This document shows, one piece after another, positions 1-10,975 of a DNA stretch of 64,000 nucleotides. The translations under genes and the position numbers were made by a program. Under the pieces are notes generated by a model. The model saw nothing but the letters and a program-made list of their open reading frames with translations, was not told the origin of the DNA and did no database searches. Source of the DNA: Lactifluus volemus (taxonomy: Eukaryota; Basidiomycota; Agaricomycetes; Russulales; Russulaceae); NCBI GenBank assembly GCA_022376515.1, contig WTXI01000006.1, positions 248,001 to 312,000 of the forward strand. The letters run 5' to 3'. How positions within the stretch are numbered: the first letter of the stretch is position 1; every line of letters begins with the position of its first letter.

Positions 1-198
1 GCTAGGAGAGCTAAGGAGGGGAAAGGCATTAAGATTAGTTTCAGAAATAAGAAAGAAAGGTGGTAAGTGAATGAGAAGTCGCAGGGTTACCTATTTCAAG
101 TAACCTAGTGTACGTTTCAGTGTGAATCCCGATCGTGTACTCAATCTATTCGATCAGAACGAAAAAAAAAATACATATTCAATTGGGTGTCGAATGCC

Positions 199-2097
199 TT
201 AAAGTAGGTATCTGTATCCCCTCGGCCTTGCTGCCGATAACTCGCGTTGCTTATTCTGGTTGGCGAGCACCTGTCTGAAGATGAGGCACATAACGATACA
301 AAGCCCGTTGGTTGAAATGCAAATGGCGTAGGAGCGAATATACGTCGGACCCCAAGACTTTTGCCACACGTATCTGTTCATCGAAACAACGGTCACCAAC
401 CGAGGTATCGAAGATAATATGAAAAACGCACGAGCCGCCTATATTACCAAGCTGCGAAAATGCATTGACAAACGCAAGCACGACAGCGCGTTTCGACGGT
501 GGACGAGCGAAAGTGTTGGACGTCCAAGTCAAGAAACATATAAAACCGGCGTATGACTGCGCCATCAGGAAGCTATGAATGAATAAGTGTCTGCAGATCG
601 GTGCGGAAGATAAGGTACATACAGTGCAATGTAACGAGCTACAAGCCTCATCGTCGAGATAGCAATGACGAAACCAATTAATCCGATGGATAGCGGGATC
701 GCTATATGGAAAAAGCGTTCACCTGTCTTGTCGGAATGCCTGTCAAGGTATGAAATAAATCAACTATGAAGCGTACCAGCCGTTGAGTCCGCCTACCTGC
801 TAACTACAAAGGCTATTACAGTAGCAAAACCCCACGGAGGTGCACAGAGTAGCAAGGTCACAGTAGGCGAGTATCCAAGTGTTTCCGTGAGAGTTGGGAA
901 GAAGGCATTGAACGATAACGAGACCACTAGACTCGTGAGCGCAAGCGCTAACCAGTAGACACGCCAGTCGCCCAACGCATCACGCAAACCGGGGAAGCGG
1001 GAGTCCTTACGCTCGGTTTCTTCACAATCGCCGACGCCAACATCTTCTTGCATGCGAAGTTTGGCAAGACATGTCTCTTCCGGCGAGAGAAAGTGGTGAG
1101 AGTTTTCAGGAAAATCAGGAAGAACGAAGGTGGCCATAATGGCAACCAAGATCGTCAGACAGCCTTCAATATAAAAGAGCCACCTGAGATAATTAATTGT
1201 GAGGAGTCCATTCTTGTGATTCTCATGCGGTTTGCACGAAAGTGACTGACCTCCACGCGGCATGACCCAACTTCCCCTGCATCCTGCTGAGGATGCCTGA
1301 GGCTATGAGCGAGCCAAAGGCATTGCTAATGAGAATACCACAGGAGAGCAATGCCGTGCGAAGACCAAGTTCCGAACGCTTGTACCACTTCGATAGAAGG
1401 AAAAGAGCGCCAGGGAAGAAAGCAGCTTCCACGAAACCAAGGAAGAATCGCGTCAGGAGAGCACCCGTAAAGTTGTGAGTGGCACCTGCGAGAACATGGT
1501 CGAAAATTTAGGCCGAGACGAGAGGCCGGATACTGACCTGTCAAGCAAGATAAAACGCCCCAGAATACCATGCAGGTAGGGAGATATATAGAAGGCCTCC
1601 CGATGTGATTCAAGAACATGTTTCTGGAATATAATTGAGAATGAGACGGGGCGGCAGTTTAGCAGACGTACGAAGGAATTTGCATCAAGATATAACCAAC
1701 GTAAAGGATGCCTAGAAGTGTGTTGAATTGTTGCCCTTGCAGATGCAAGTCTGCTTCGAACCCTTGGAGACGAGCAGCACTGAGGTAGCATATCAGCCAG
1801 GTAACCAAATGAGAAATGTCACAAGGCCCACGAAATGTTATTCCGATCAATCTATGCAGAGAAATAACGTTGAGGGTAGCCAAACTTGAGAGATAAGACA
1901 GGACGTACATAGTTGAGGACATAGATCAGTACAAGGATAGACATGCGCATATCCAGTTTGCGAAGAAGCTTTTGCTCAAGCTTGAGTCTTGCTTCCCTGC
2001 CGCCAAACTCAGCCTCAACGTCCGATAGTAAAGGGCGCTCCTCTTCCTCGTCCGCTTGATCCATCAATTCTGTCGTAGACGTTATCGAAGATGGCAT
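199..2097 (-). CDS. MFS transporter, anion:cation symporter (allantoate permease-like) family
   Basis: Likely plasma-membrane importer of a small organic anion or vitamin; the substrate cannot be read from sequence. The start at 2097 gives an acidic N-terminal tail, then TM1 ending in LVLIYVLNY, followed across two introns by IDRNNIS, AARLQGFEADL and the loop-2 segment GILYVGYILMQIPS. Later pieces show NHIGRPS, a WYKRSELGLRTALL-like segment, FYIEGCLTILVA and a C-terminal helix region before the stop at 199-201. This order is typical of fungal Dal5/Tna1-type carriers (about 12 TM). At least seven exons; one is only 20 nt (1832-1851). The C-terminal join uses an intron that leaves GGSYVWQKSWGP. 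Divergent from the AlaX-like gene over a 387-bp spacer. Family assignment is firm, substrate unknown. Confidence 0.88.
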
Positions 2098-2484
2098 GAT
2101 ATTCTGTAGGTTTGCTCGATAGTGCTCCCACTCGACGGACGGGTGGCGGCTAAGAGTGCCAGCAAACCGAGTCGACGGTGTTGTCCCGCAAGCGAGGTAA
2201 TAGCATTGCCGGCTTGAGATGTGACGTACATGCTGTAAGCAAATGGAAATAGAACCGTGACAGGATCACGACGTGATGATAAGGGGAAAGGAGAGAAAAG
2301 TTATTGTATTGTTTTGCCCCAAAGTCCCCAACTTAAGTACTTGTGCAATAACTAATACATGTGATAAATGTGCGATGCTGGTGACGTCACGGTGCGAACA
2401 TCATTATAAGCTGCCAGTAGTGCGTGTACAGAGCGAATTTGGTTGTTGCTAGCGTCAGCCTGCATCCGAGTAGATAATCTTACT
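2098..2484. promoter_or_regulatory. divergent intergenic region
   Basis: Spacer between the MFS gene (leftward) and the tRNA-editing gene (rightward); it must hold both promoters. I see AT-rich stretches near 2300-2360 but no unambiguous TATA box, and no ORF of note. Confidence 0.5.
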
Positions 2485-4247
2485 ATGGCTGCCGCAGCTC
2501 TGGTCGTTCCATACAGTACTCTTAAACGCGAAAATGGGAGATTCGGTGACCCTACGGGTGTAATAACGAAAACGCCGTCCGACTATCATCGAATTGTCTC
2601 GCCAACTCTGCATATACCGTCAGACACATCACTCTCCATCCCAGTTGGCCTTTTAGCATGTCAACGTATGTGCAGTAAATAATACCCCCATCACCTGAGC
2701 TGCAGCTCACCGCCTTTCTGTCTAGGTGACCCATTGCTTCGCACCTTAGAAACTACGATTATATCCGCTTCTCTTCTGACGCCATCGCCTCCACCATCTG
2801 TAAAGAAAGGCGGCCACACGAAGCAAGTAAAGGCTTCTTCTGTACCCACATTTCAGCATCCCGTTCTCCAGGTTGTCTTGCATGACACCGTCCTATTTCC
2901 AGAAGGGGGAGGTCAACCCACTGATATTGGAACCTTGACCTCAGAGGACGGCGTTTCCTGGGACATAGAACTCGTAAAGAGGCACGGTGGCGTGGCTGTC
3001 CACTATGTCAAACTCGCCGAAGGTGTGAGCAACGTGCCTGATGCCTTCGCGCCGGAAAAACAGGTCAGGCTTGCGCTTGGCCATGCAGGGTTCCAAAGAC
3101 GACTAGACCATGTCAGTCCCCATCATCATCTTTCCTTTATACTCTTTTCCGGCTGAAGCGAAATCATCGCCACGGACATGCATTGTTCTCTTCTCAGATG
3201 AGCATGCACACCTCACAGCATCTTCTTTCTTCTGTCATTGACACTAGCTTGAAGCTCCCCACTGTTACGTGGTCACTCACCCCGTGGCCTGCACCAGCAT
3301 ATATCGATCTCCCCCGACCTTTAACCGCTGCGGAAGTAAGTCAGGTGCAGGACGAGGTCAATCGCTATGTCTTTGAGGCGCGACGCGTTTACGTCGAAGT
3401 AGACGATCTGCATTCGGGCCAAACGGGTGTTGACTCTGGCGACGGGGGTGCGACATCCCGCGAACTCGGGCGCGGCCTCCCCAGAGACTACACCGGCGGC
3501 GTACATCGCATGGTGATCATAGAGGGTGTCGATCGCACGCCCTGCTGTGGCACACACCTTCCCGACCTCTCGTCCCTCCAGTTATTCCTGCTTCCACCCC
3601 CCACCACCTCCTCGACCACCTCATCTTCATCCGCAGGGCCCTCTCGGCACTACTTCCTCGCCGGGCCGCGCCTGCTGAACTATCTCGGCAGCGTCCAGTC
3701 TCTCCTCACGCGGTCCGCGGGTGTGCTCTCGTGCGGCCCGCCGGAATTGCCGGAGCGCGTCGCTCTCGTCGTCGACGAGAGCAAGCGGCGTGAGAAGCGC
3801 GTTGACGATCTCGAGCGCGAGCTGGCTGGCGTGTTAGGTCGACAACTTGCGGAAGAAATGGTGCAATGGCGCGACGCTGGTGGCGAGGGCGAATGGGTCA
3901 GGTGCGTCAGCAGGACGGATGATTCGCCGTCGGCACAAACATTCTTGATGGCAGTCACCGTCGCTTTTGCAGCAGCCCGTCCTGCGGAACAAGCGGATGC
4001 GCCACATCGATACACGTTTCTTCTCGTGTCTTCACCCTCTTCCCGGACTTCTTCATCGACTTCAATCGTCATGCTCTTCGGAAATGAGGAAAAACGCGTA
4101 AAAGTGGTCGGTGATGAGTTAAAAAAGCAATTCAAGACGCTGAGAGGTGGGGGTAAAGGCACCCGATGGAGTGGTAAGTTTGTCGGAGTGTGGTTGGCCG
4201 ACAGAGAAGAGAAACAGGCCTTGGCTGTCCTGTCTCAGTCTCTATGA
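2485..4247 (+). CDS. free-standing alanyl-tRNA editing protein (AlaX / AARSD1 type)
   Basis: Predicted to deacylate mischarged Ser- or Gly-tRNA(Ala) in trans. Three exons: 2485-2665, 2726-3111 and 3198-4247. The join at 2665/2726 makes CQRDPLLRTLETT, the conserved N-terminal signature of AARSD1 proteins. LFPEGGGQPTD follows, then RRLDHMSMHTSQHLLSS, which holds the HxxxH zinc motif across the second intron, and CCGTHLPDL with the second pair of zinc ligands. A Ser/Thr-rich insert sits just after that. The C-terminal part has a predicted helix (VVDESKRREKRVDDLERE) and GGKGTRWSGKF, resembling the C-terminal glycine-rich domain of AlaRS relatives. No aminoacylation domain is present, so it is an editing factor, not a synthetase. 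A TTG upstream at 2443 is in frame, but ATG 2485 is preferred. Confidence 0.92.
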
Positions 4248-4492
4248 ACTTGACATCTGTGAGCGAATACGGAAAAATGGTAAATAGAATTGTGCCCAAC
4301 GGGCATAGAGAGAAGTATACAAATTTTACAAATGATGATATACAGACGCGACGAAAGAAACCGGTCGTGATGTCATCGGGGATATGATGTAAATCAACTT
4401 TTTGACTCTGTGCCGTCTTCATATATAGCGTACTCCCCGTCGGAACCGAGTCTAACTTGAACGTTCGTTTCTGTCCCAAAGAAAAAGCGGAG

Positions 4493-5310
4493 TTAAGGCA
4501 GGGCACAGCAGCGGCCAAAGTGGATTGTACCTGAGAATTGTTCACCAAACGAGATTTCTCCTTCGCTTGTGCTCATCGAATCTCCATCTGTAAGCCCGTC
4601 ACCGTCGATGCTTTCATCCCACCAAGAAGCATCACTCCCACAGACAGACGGGTCTTGCGGGTCACGAGACTCGGCATTGTAGAAAGAGGAATCTGCAATG
4701 TCGTCTTCGATACCCTCCGTTGCCTCGTCGCTGCTTGCCGATTGAGAAGGTGAATGTTCGACGTCCATAACCTCTACATCAATGCCGTCGCTATCCATAA
4801 AGTCATCTTCGTGGTCTGTGTCAAGGTCCGAGTCTGCATCGTATTCGGTGGGGACATACTCCCCGCCGTCGGAGGATTCGGCCTCTGAATCCACTGGGCG
4901 TAATTCAGGAAGGAACTCGTGCCTGCACGTTGGGCAAGTACCATGCTACACGCAGCATCAGATAAGATGGGAGGGGTAGCGGGAGAGAAAGCAGAGAAAA
5001 CACATACGCGACCCTTGATCCATTCCGAGAGACTGAAGGGGAACCCGTACCGTCAGGTGTTTGTTTCGTTACTGGGAGAGAAAAACGCTCACTCGTCAGC
5101 ACAAAACAAATGACCACATCCATCAACCCTTGCGACACCCAAAACAGCCTTCCCAAGTAAATTATCTTCACGTGGCTCAAGAAGATTTCGGAAAGTCATC
5201 AAGCATATCGGACAAAAGTCCTCCAAGTTGGGTATGTCTTTAGGAGACAAGAGTTGAAGACTGGCTAGAGCATCGGCTACGACTGGGTCGACAGTGTCGA
5301 ATGAGTTCAT
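4493..5310 (-). CDS. RING-finger protein, probable E3 ubiquitin ligase
   Basis: Three exons: 5310-5093, 5032-5008 (only 25 nt) and 4945-4493. Splicing joins FCPICLMTF, DGCGHLFCADDLSEW and IKGRHGTCPTCRHEF into one RING: CPIC, then CGHLFC, then H-G-T-CPTC. The position that is normally the sixth zinc ligand is Asp (CADD) rather than Cys, which can still bind zinc as in some RING variants. Downstream lies a long acidic Ser/Asp/Glu-rich tail (about 135 residues) rich in SDE runs, with no further domain recognised. The in-frame GTG upstream at 5364 is less likely than ATG 5310. Target proteins unknown. The 3' end is tail-to-tail with the AlaX-like gene, 245 bp apart. Confidence 0.82.
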
Positions 5311-5665
5311 AGTGAGACAGCTGAACAGCTGGCAGTCGTTAGGATACGGTAGCAGACCGAGCACTTAAAAAAAACAAGCAACGCTAGGCGAGGCCTGTGG
5401 CATCAAACGCGTGCGTTACACCAAATTCGGAAATCAACAAAAGACGCGTCGCATCACATGACCACTTTATCCGCGTCAACCTCAAACACGTCGACATTGG
5501 TGGCTACGGGTGGCGCTGGAGACATTTCAAATGGCAGCGTTTGAATATCTACCTAAATGACATGTAGATCATTTTTCAATAAAATACGTGTCATAGTGTG
5601 TTCCACATGAAGAATGAACCACGCATCACATAACAAAAACTGCATTCAAAGCAACAACCTAGTTG
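5311..5665. other. intergenic, no feature seen
   Basis: 355 bp between the RING gene start and the oxygenase stop, both on the minus strand. It should contain the RING gene promoter. AT-rich near 5565-5650; no ORF or repeat recognised. Confidence 0.4.
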
Positions 5666-6939
5666 TCAGTCGTATGTATCTGATAATCTACTGACGATGT
5701 ACTCCTCTGTCGTGACAGGGGGGTACTTTGCCTCTCTTCCCGGCCACTGACAGGTAGGAAGACACGAAATTCTCGCGCCGCCATTCGGATTACAGAAGAA
5801 AGCAATCGACTGACGTGCTGCTGCCATCCCCTCTGCATTGGTGCTCTCCGTGGGTGGTGCGACGACACGGTGGAGTGTTGACCGAAAAATGTCATTACTC
5901 CAGCGGGCAAGGAGATCACCCGTGTTCACGACGATTGTCCCGGGCTTGAAACCACGAGTCTAGGTGAGGGCATTCACTGATAGGAGAAGAGAAGCTTACT
6001 ATCGGCTTTGCGGGTTGAAAATGGTTCGTATGCGGGTTCTCAACTTCGAGCCCACCAACACTATCTTGGAAAAGGAGTGTGAGAGTACCATAATCTATGT
6101 TGAAGGGTGTGACATTGCTTCCCAGTAGCGACGCCGAGATTGGGAGCGCACCTGAATGTGCTCCTGCACGAGCTTGGCCCTCCTGTTTCAACATCGATGT
6201 CTTGATGGGAGGGTACGACAGTAGTCGAAGGTTGTGATACTGCTCATTGATCTTATCTTCGAAGAACATCTCATCTAGATCCAGGCCAACGGCAATGACA
6301 CGCATCACGACAGTATGGAGTTCGTGACAGGTCTAATCAACCCATGAGCATGAAGAGGATGTGTCAATCTTGCCACACACTTGGAAAAAACTCAGCATTG
6401 TTTGCCTAAATCCGGGCGCGTCATCCTCCTGAGGCCATCGGTTTTTCCAAGTTTTGTCCCAGTCCCGGCCGATCTCCATAGTCTCCTTCGTGTCAGGAGC
6501 CTTGCTGCGCAGCTCGGCTATCTCAGCAGCATCTGAAGATTGAGTGACACGCTCCCGTCCAATCTTGACATACCCGCGGTTTGCGCGAGGGTCATACCAC
6601 GCGAGTTGGTCCTGCGGCGGTTATCAGTTAAGGAACGATCAGGAGATGGACAGGGTCCATACTTTAACAGAGGACGGCAAACGGAAAAAATCTGCACTCT
6701 GATTTAATTCAGCGAAACTACGTTTGTATCTTATGATGAAGATACAAACAGACCTTTTTGAACGCATCATTTACAATGTTGGATGGGATCCCGTGACCGT
6801 GGAGATAGATGAACCCGACCTCTTTGAAGCCATTGACGACTTGGTTTGCTACTTGTCGCTTTTCTGAAATCGAATTTGCAAATCGATATTTGCTCAAATC
6901 GATGAGAGGGATTCGGAAAGTCTGATCCGAACGAACATC
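5666..6939 (-). CDS. 2-oxoglutarate/Fe(II) oxygenase, isopenicillin-N-synthase-like; first exon unresolved
   Basis: Predicted non-haem iron oxygenase that couples 2-oxoglutarate decarboxylation to oxidation of an unknown small molecule. The N-terminal DIOX_N part reads RIPLIDLSKYRFAN and GFKEVGFIYLHGHGIP. The catalytic core has RAGAHSDYGTLTLLFQD (HxD, with the D created at a splice joint), FRSTLHRVVAPP (distal His) and RQSIAFF (Arg-x-Ser for 2-oxoglutarate). Further exons carry SADFFRLP, DQLAWYDPRANRGYV and TCHELHTVVMRVIA. The last exon runs to the stop at 5666. The first visible exon begins at 6939 directly after an acceptor (TTATTAG) with an in-frame stop upstream and no ATG inside, so an upstream exon between 6940 and 7234 is missing from this model. 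It could also be 5'-damaged. Role in secondary or hormone metabolism is only inference. Confidence 0.8.
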
Positions 6940-7234
6940 CTAATAAAGATTTAAAGATTAAATTGGATACATCAGTCGAGCGAACCTGCTGCGGTCACGA
7001 ACAGTTGCAAGGCTAGTCAAACTCCGACCACGAAAGCGTAATCCACGATGGTTAGTAGATCTAAAAGCGAGAAAATACCCCATTAGTGATGCAATGCTGC
7101 GGTGCGATGTGAAGTTACAGTGTGTTTTCCCCACACCCCTTGCGGCTTGTGCCACATACTTCAAAGTCAGCGGGCTCCGCCAAGTACTTAACGCTTTCAC
7201 TATCCTAGGTTGATCAGTCTTCACCTCCCACAAT
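6940..7234. promoter_or_regulatory. divergent spacer, probably holding the missing first exon of the oxygenase
   Basis: Between the first recognisable oxygenase exon and the ATG at 7235 on the other strand. An open frame of 91 codons on the minus strand (7233-6958) shows no oxygenase similarity and cannot be joined in frame by a normal donor. Confidence 0.35.
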
Positions 7235-8198
7235 ATGACTCGCTCCTCTGCAGGAAGGACTCGGAGTGTTCAGCAATACGGCAGCTTGAATAGCCAATCG
7301 ATCTTGAATTTCCCTGGTTTGCCACCTCCTCCTTATACTTTCTGCCAGGTCCCCACGCCACCTCCGTCCTAGTAAGTATGCATGATTGGTCTACTTTGCC
7401 GCTTTATTGAATTTCATAGTCCTAGCAGTCGATATCATGACGCAGAGTACGCTCATCATTTTCTTCACAAGGCGTAGTGCCTGATTGTTTCTAGTCCATG
7501 CGAAACGGCATCGCTCCTGAGCATGAACAGAGCTAAAAGAAATCTCAAGGCTCATTTCCTTCTCTTCGTCGTTCCACTCTTTTTCTTCCTCATAACAGCC
7601 AGCGTATGGGTGATGGTTCCAGTGATGTCTGCGGCCATAAATTCCGAGATGACCGAGTGGCGGCGTGTGCATAAGGAGATAGAACGCGACATCAGGCAAC
7701 TGCGTGTGGAGAAGAGTATTGTTTTGGACGACCTACATCAGCTGCAGCTTCAGCGCGAGGAACAGCGTCGAGAATGGGAGCGCGAACGTGAAGCAATGGA
7801 AGAGAGGAGACGGGGTCATGTGCCTTTCTGGGGCGAAGCTCGACTGCTATCTACTCAGTGCCCGGGAGACCGCGTTCGACAATACGATGCACCCATGTAC
7901 AACCTTCTTGTCGAAGACGATTGGCACGGGATGTGCATGAACACGTCTATGACCGTTGCTGGGCGAACACTCGCTTCCCCGCACTCGTGCATAAACTACG
8001 TATGTCCCATGCATCTTTAGAAGGGCCCAAATTTAACTTGAGTTAGGGTCTCGATGCCGGTGTGCGTGGTTATTGGTCCATTGAAGTGAATACGCGCGAG
8101 TGCCCAAGGACCATCTGGGACAGAGTGAGTCATGCAGCTTCCCTCGATTTCATGGTGGTTTATCTTCCGTCTCTCAGTTGAGAAATATATTTCGATGA
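7235..8198 (+). CDS. single-pass membrane protein with coiled coil, unknown function
   Basis: Four exons: 7235-7371, 7495-7999, 8047-8124 and 8178-8198. The first encodes a short Ser/Pro-rich cytosolic tail (PGLPPPPYTF). After the intron comes one strong TM (FLLFVVPLFFFLITASVWV), then a charged helical stretch with Arg/Glu heptads from HKEIERDIRQLRVEK to QREEQRREWEREREAMEER. A Cys-containing extracellular-type domain follows (QCPGDRVRQYD, DDWHGMCMN, SPHSCIN, TRECPRTIWDR). Similar 'tail-TM-coil-Cys domain' proteins of unknown role are common in Agaricomycetes, from general knowledge. The 3' end is the least certain part: the 53-nt intron 8125-8177 gives a short last exon, whereas a larger intron to 8304 would end at 8343. 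Confidence 0.68.
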
Positions 8199-8414
8199 AT
8201 ACCACCTTAGCTCACAAAGTTTGGAAGAATGCATATCGATTGCTGAGAAATACTTGCTATCGTTGTTTGTATACCTACTTTTTGTGTTTCTTTTGTACTT
8301 CCAGCACCGAATCCTCTCCTGGCATGTAATACTTGTCGTCTAGCTAACTACACATGGCATCTGTCTAACCTATGTTTCACAGAGCCCTGGAAATAAATGT
8401 GTTTGATTAGTGGT

Positions 8415-10820
8415 TTACCCGCGGGTAAAGGTGGGGGCAGGTGACCGCAAACGCCTGAAGAGCGCCATCAATGTTTTGCCACCGTCTGCTCCCCATCTGG
8501 GTTGATCATGAGATTGTATCCTTACATATAGGTAGGAAAGGAACGTACTCTCCCGCGGCCACCTCCGCACAGCCCTGTTCAAACTCTTGCGAGATCTGGA
8601 CTTCACTCCACCTATCCACGACAAAATCCTGGAGTGCACTGAGTACCGTATCTTCAAAGTTAGAGACATCGATTGCCTACCTCGACTAAAGAGTGGAGTT
8701 CGTCCCAGACTACCGAAGCCAGGAGCAAAGCGAAGCACGACTGAGGCGTAATGGTCGTCATCATGTGTTCGAGGGCGAGGGTGGCCAATCCAGGCATCTC
8801 GTATCGATGTGCAATCTGATAGACCGAAAATGCCGATGCGGGCGGTGGAGTTGAAGTTGGGTGAGCGTGCGGATCTCCTGAGGATGCAGATGTGCGAGGA
8901 CGCGGGCGTTGAGCTGCGTTGGCATAATGCGACGATCCGATAGAAATTGGCTGCACCGAACGGCCCGAAGACGAATGCGGGGGCGAAGAGACGGACATGC
9001 TGATCGATGGGCCGTCGGGAACGGTGCCACGCCGAGAGACCGTTGAACTAGTTGAGCGAAGGTTGGTCGAAGATGGCGACTTGGAAGCGGACGACGGCCG
9101 TTGACCCGCGTTCCGGATGGCGGGCGAGGTAGATTGGCTACTCTGAAAGGTAGACTTCCCTTGACTGGAACCGCTCCCACGGCCATCCACGTGAGAATGG
9201 ACGCTGTCGCCACTAGCTGCGCTAACGATGTCGTCATCTACAGCACTGTTCTTGCTAAACATTTTCCAGTCCCATTCGCCCGCGGTTCCCCGCGTGCTCA
9301 GCCAGCGCGCGCTCCAACCTGCACCAATGCCCTCTACAGCTGACCGTGGGTCGTCCTCTTCTTTGAACAAAAGCCAGTTCGCGTAAACCCATTTAAGCAA
9401 CCAATAGATAGTGACGAAATCGGCTTCTTCCACGATGATTGTATGGATTTTGCGTTCCCCAGAGGGTACTGTCTCAGCAAACGCAGAGGATAGCATGGAA
9501 GAGAAGTACTCCGATCGGTGCATAAGAATGTCAGAATGAGCATATATGATTCGCTTTCGAGCGGTAATCCGCGATCCAGTAAGAGAATGTGAGGATGAAG
9601 AGGAAAGCCGACTCTCAGAGTTGGCGGTGTTCGGCGGAGTAGGAGAAGTCGGAACCTGGGAGTATTCACGGGAGGCCTTCTCAAGACAGATGAATTGGAC
9701 ATCTCCCGTATCTGACGAAGTGTTAGCTTTGCGACTCGGACGGATCAATCGGACGGTTACTGACTGATGTTATCCAGAGAAGCTTCAAGTCCTTCGAGCA
9801 GATCGCGAGGTACATAATATGCAGAAGGGTGCTGAGGAAAGAAGGGTCCCACAGGTGTATGAATCTGTATGCAGACCACAAAAGAGTCTGTCTCACAAAT
9901 CCTTGGATTCTCGAGTAGTGATGACAGCGACGGTAAGGCACATTCTGCAGATATTGAACATCAGAAAAGGAGAGGAAGGAGAGCGCCAGTCCAGGGACTC
10001 ACGCCAAACTTCGTTGTCCTGCCTGAAGGTCCACTCAGTCTGCCAGGTATCCCATGCCCAGTCTGCCCTCATTCCGCGCTCACTGACGCGATCATCCTGG
10101 CACTTGATTCCGGCTAACATGGATGCTGAGATTTCATCCTCAGCATTGGGATACTCCAACATAAGACACGTCACATAGAGGGAAAGTGTAGGGAGGTGCG
10201 TAGTTGCACCGTCTGAATCAGGTTCCGTTGGCGCTGAAAATTTATTTTGGGTAAGACCAGATGAAAGGGGGATCCAAGGCAATTGCTTACCTATCTCAAG
10301 TTTATATTTACCATCTCCAAGCACGGGAGACTCCCTGAGAACTTCGAATTCACCACGCTCTGGCCCGCCCCTTCCGTCTGCGGACTTGTCTAGATTTCTA
10401 CCTTCTACAAAATCCCGAAGCTTGCCAACTCCCTGGACGACCCACTCGAAAGCCTAGAGCCCAGAAAGTTGTTACTAGAATACTCTAAATACCATGATAT
10501 GAGCTCACCGTGAATGACCAGTGTCGTGTCAGGTCCTCAGGAGCGACTGGTGCCCCAGTTGCAACGCGTCTAGCTGCGGTGCTCGTCGAGTGCCACATGG
10601 TATTTGAAGAGCTGGAACCAGATGAAGGTCTTTGATCCCAAGATTCTGGGCGAGAGGTGCCTGTTGAATGAGTAGACAGAGAACTCTGAGAAGAGCGGTG
10701 GGAGTAGGTAGAGGTAGACCAAGGCCAAAGGGGCCGTGGCCGGAACAGGGCGCGTCCGGTTAAAGGTGCGGGTGAAGAATGTGGAGATCCATTGTGTGGC
10801 AAATGTTCAGTAGTAGACAT
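8415..10820 (-). CDS. MATH/BTB-domain protein, possible cullin-3 substrate adaptor
   Basis: Starts at ATG 10820 with a Ser/Pro-rich leader, then a MATH-like region: RHWSFT, AFEWVVQGVGKLRDFVEG, SPVLGDGKYKLEI, LPTLSLYVTCLMLEYPNAE, ADWAWDTWQTEWTFRQD. After an intron comes PVGPFFPQHPSAYYVPRDL, then the BTB part: TGDVQFICLEK, KRIIYAHSDILMHRSEYF and EEADFVTIYWLLKWVYANW. About 170 residues of Ser/Pro/Arg low-complexity sequence follow before the C-terminal AFSVYQIAHRYEMPGLATLA helical part. A 52-nt intron then joins DFVVDRWSEVQISQEFEQG, and a last exon ends GGKTLMALFRRLRS. The large disordered insert splits the BTB/BACK-like region. Several joins use short introns (38-52 nt). Substrate unknown. Confidence 0.85.
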
Positions 10821-10975
10821 TGTGTCTAGTCCTTAAATGTAATCCCGTGGGACAATGGCCGCAGTACAGTACTGTAACACAACTTGTTCACGAGTAGCCA
10901 CAGCGGCTCAGTGCGCTCATTCCCACGAGATAACTTAACTCGGGCGATACATCCAAACTACCATTCTACAGTCTC

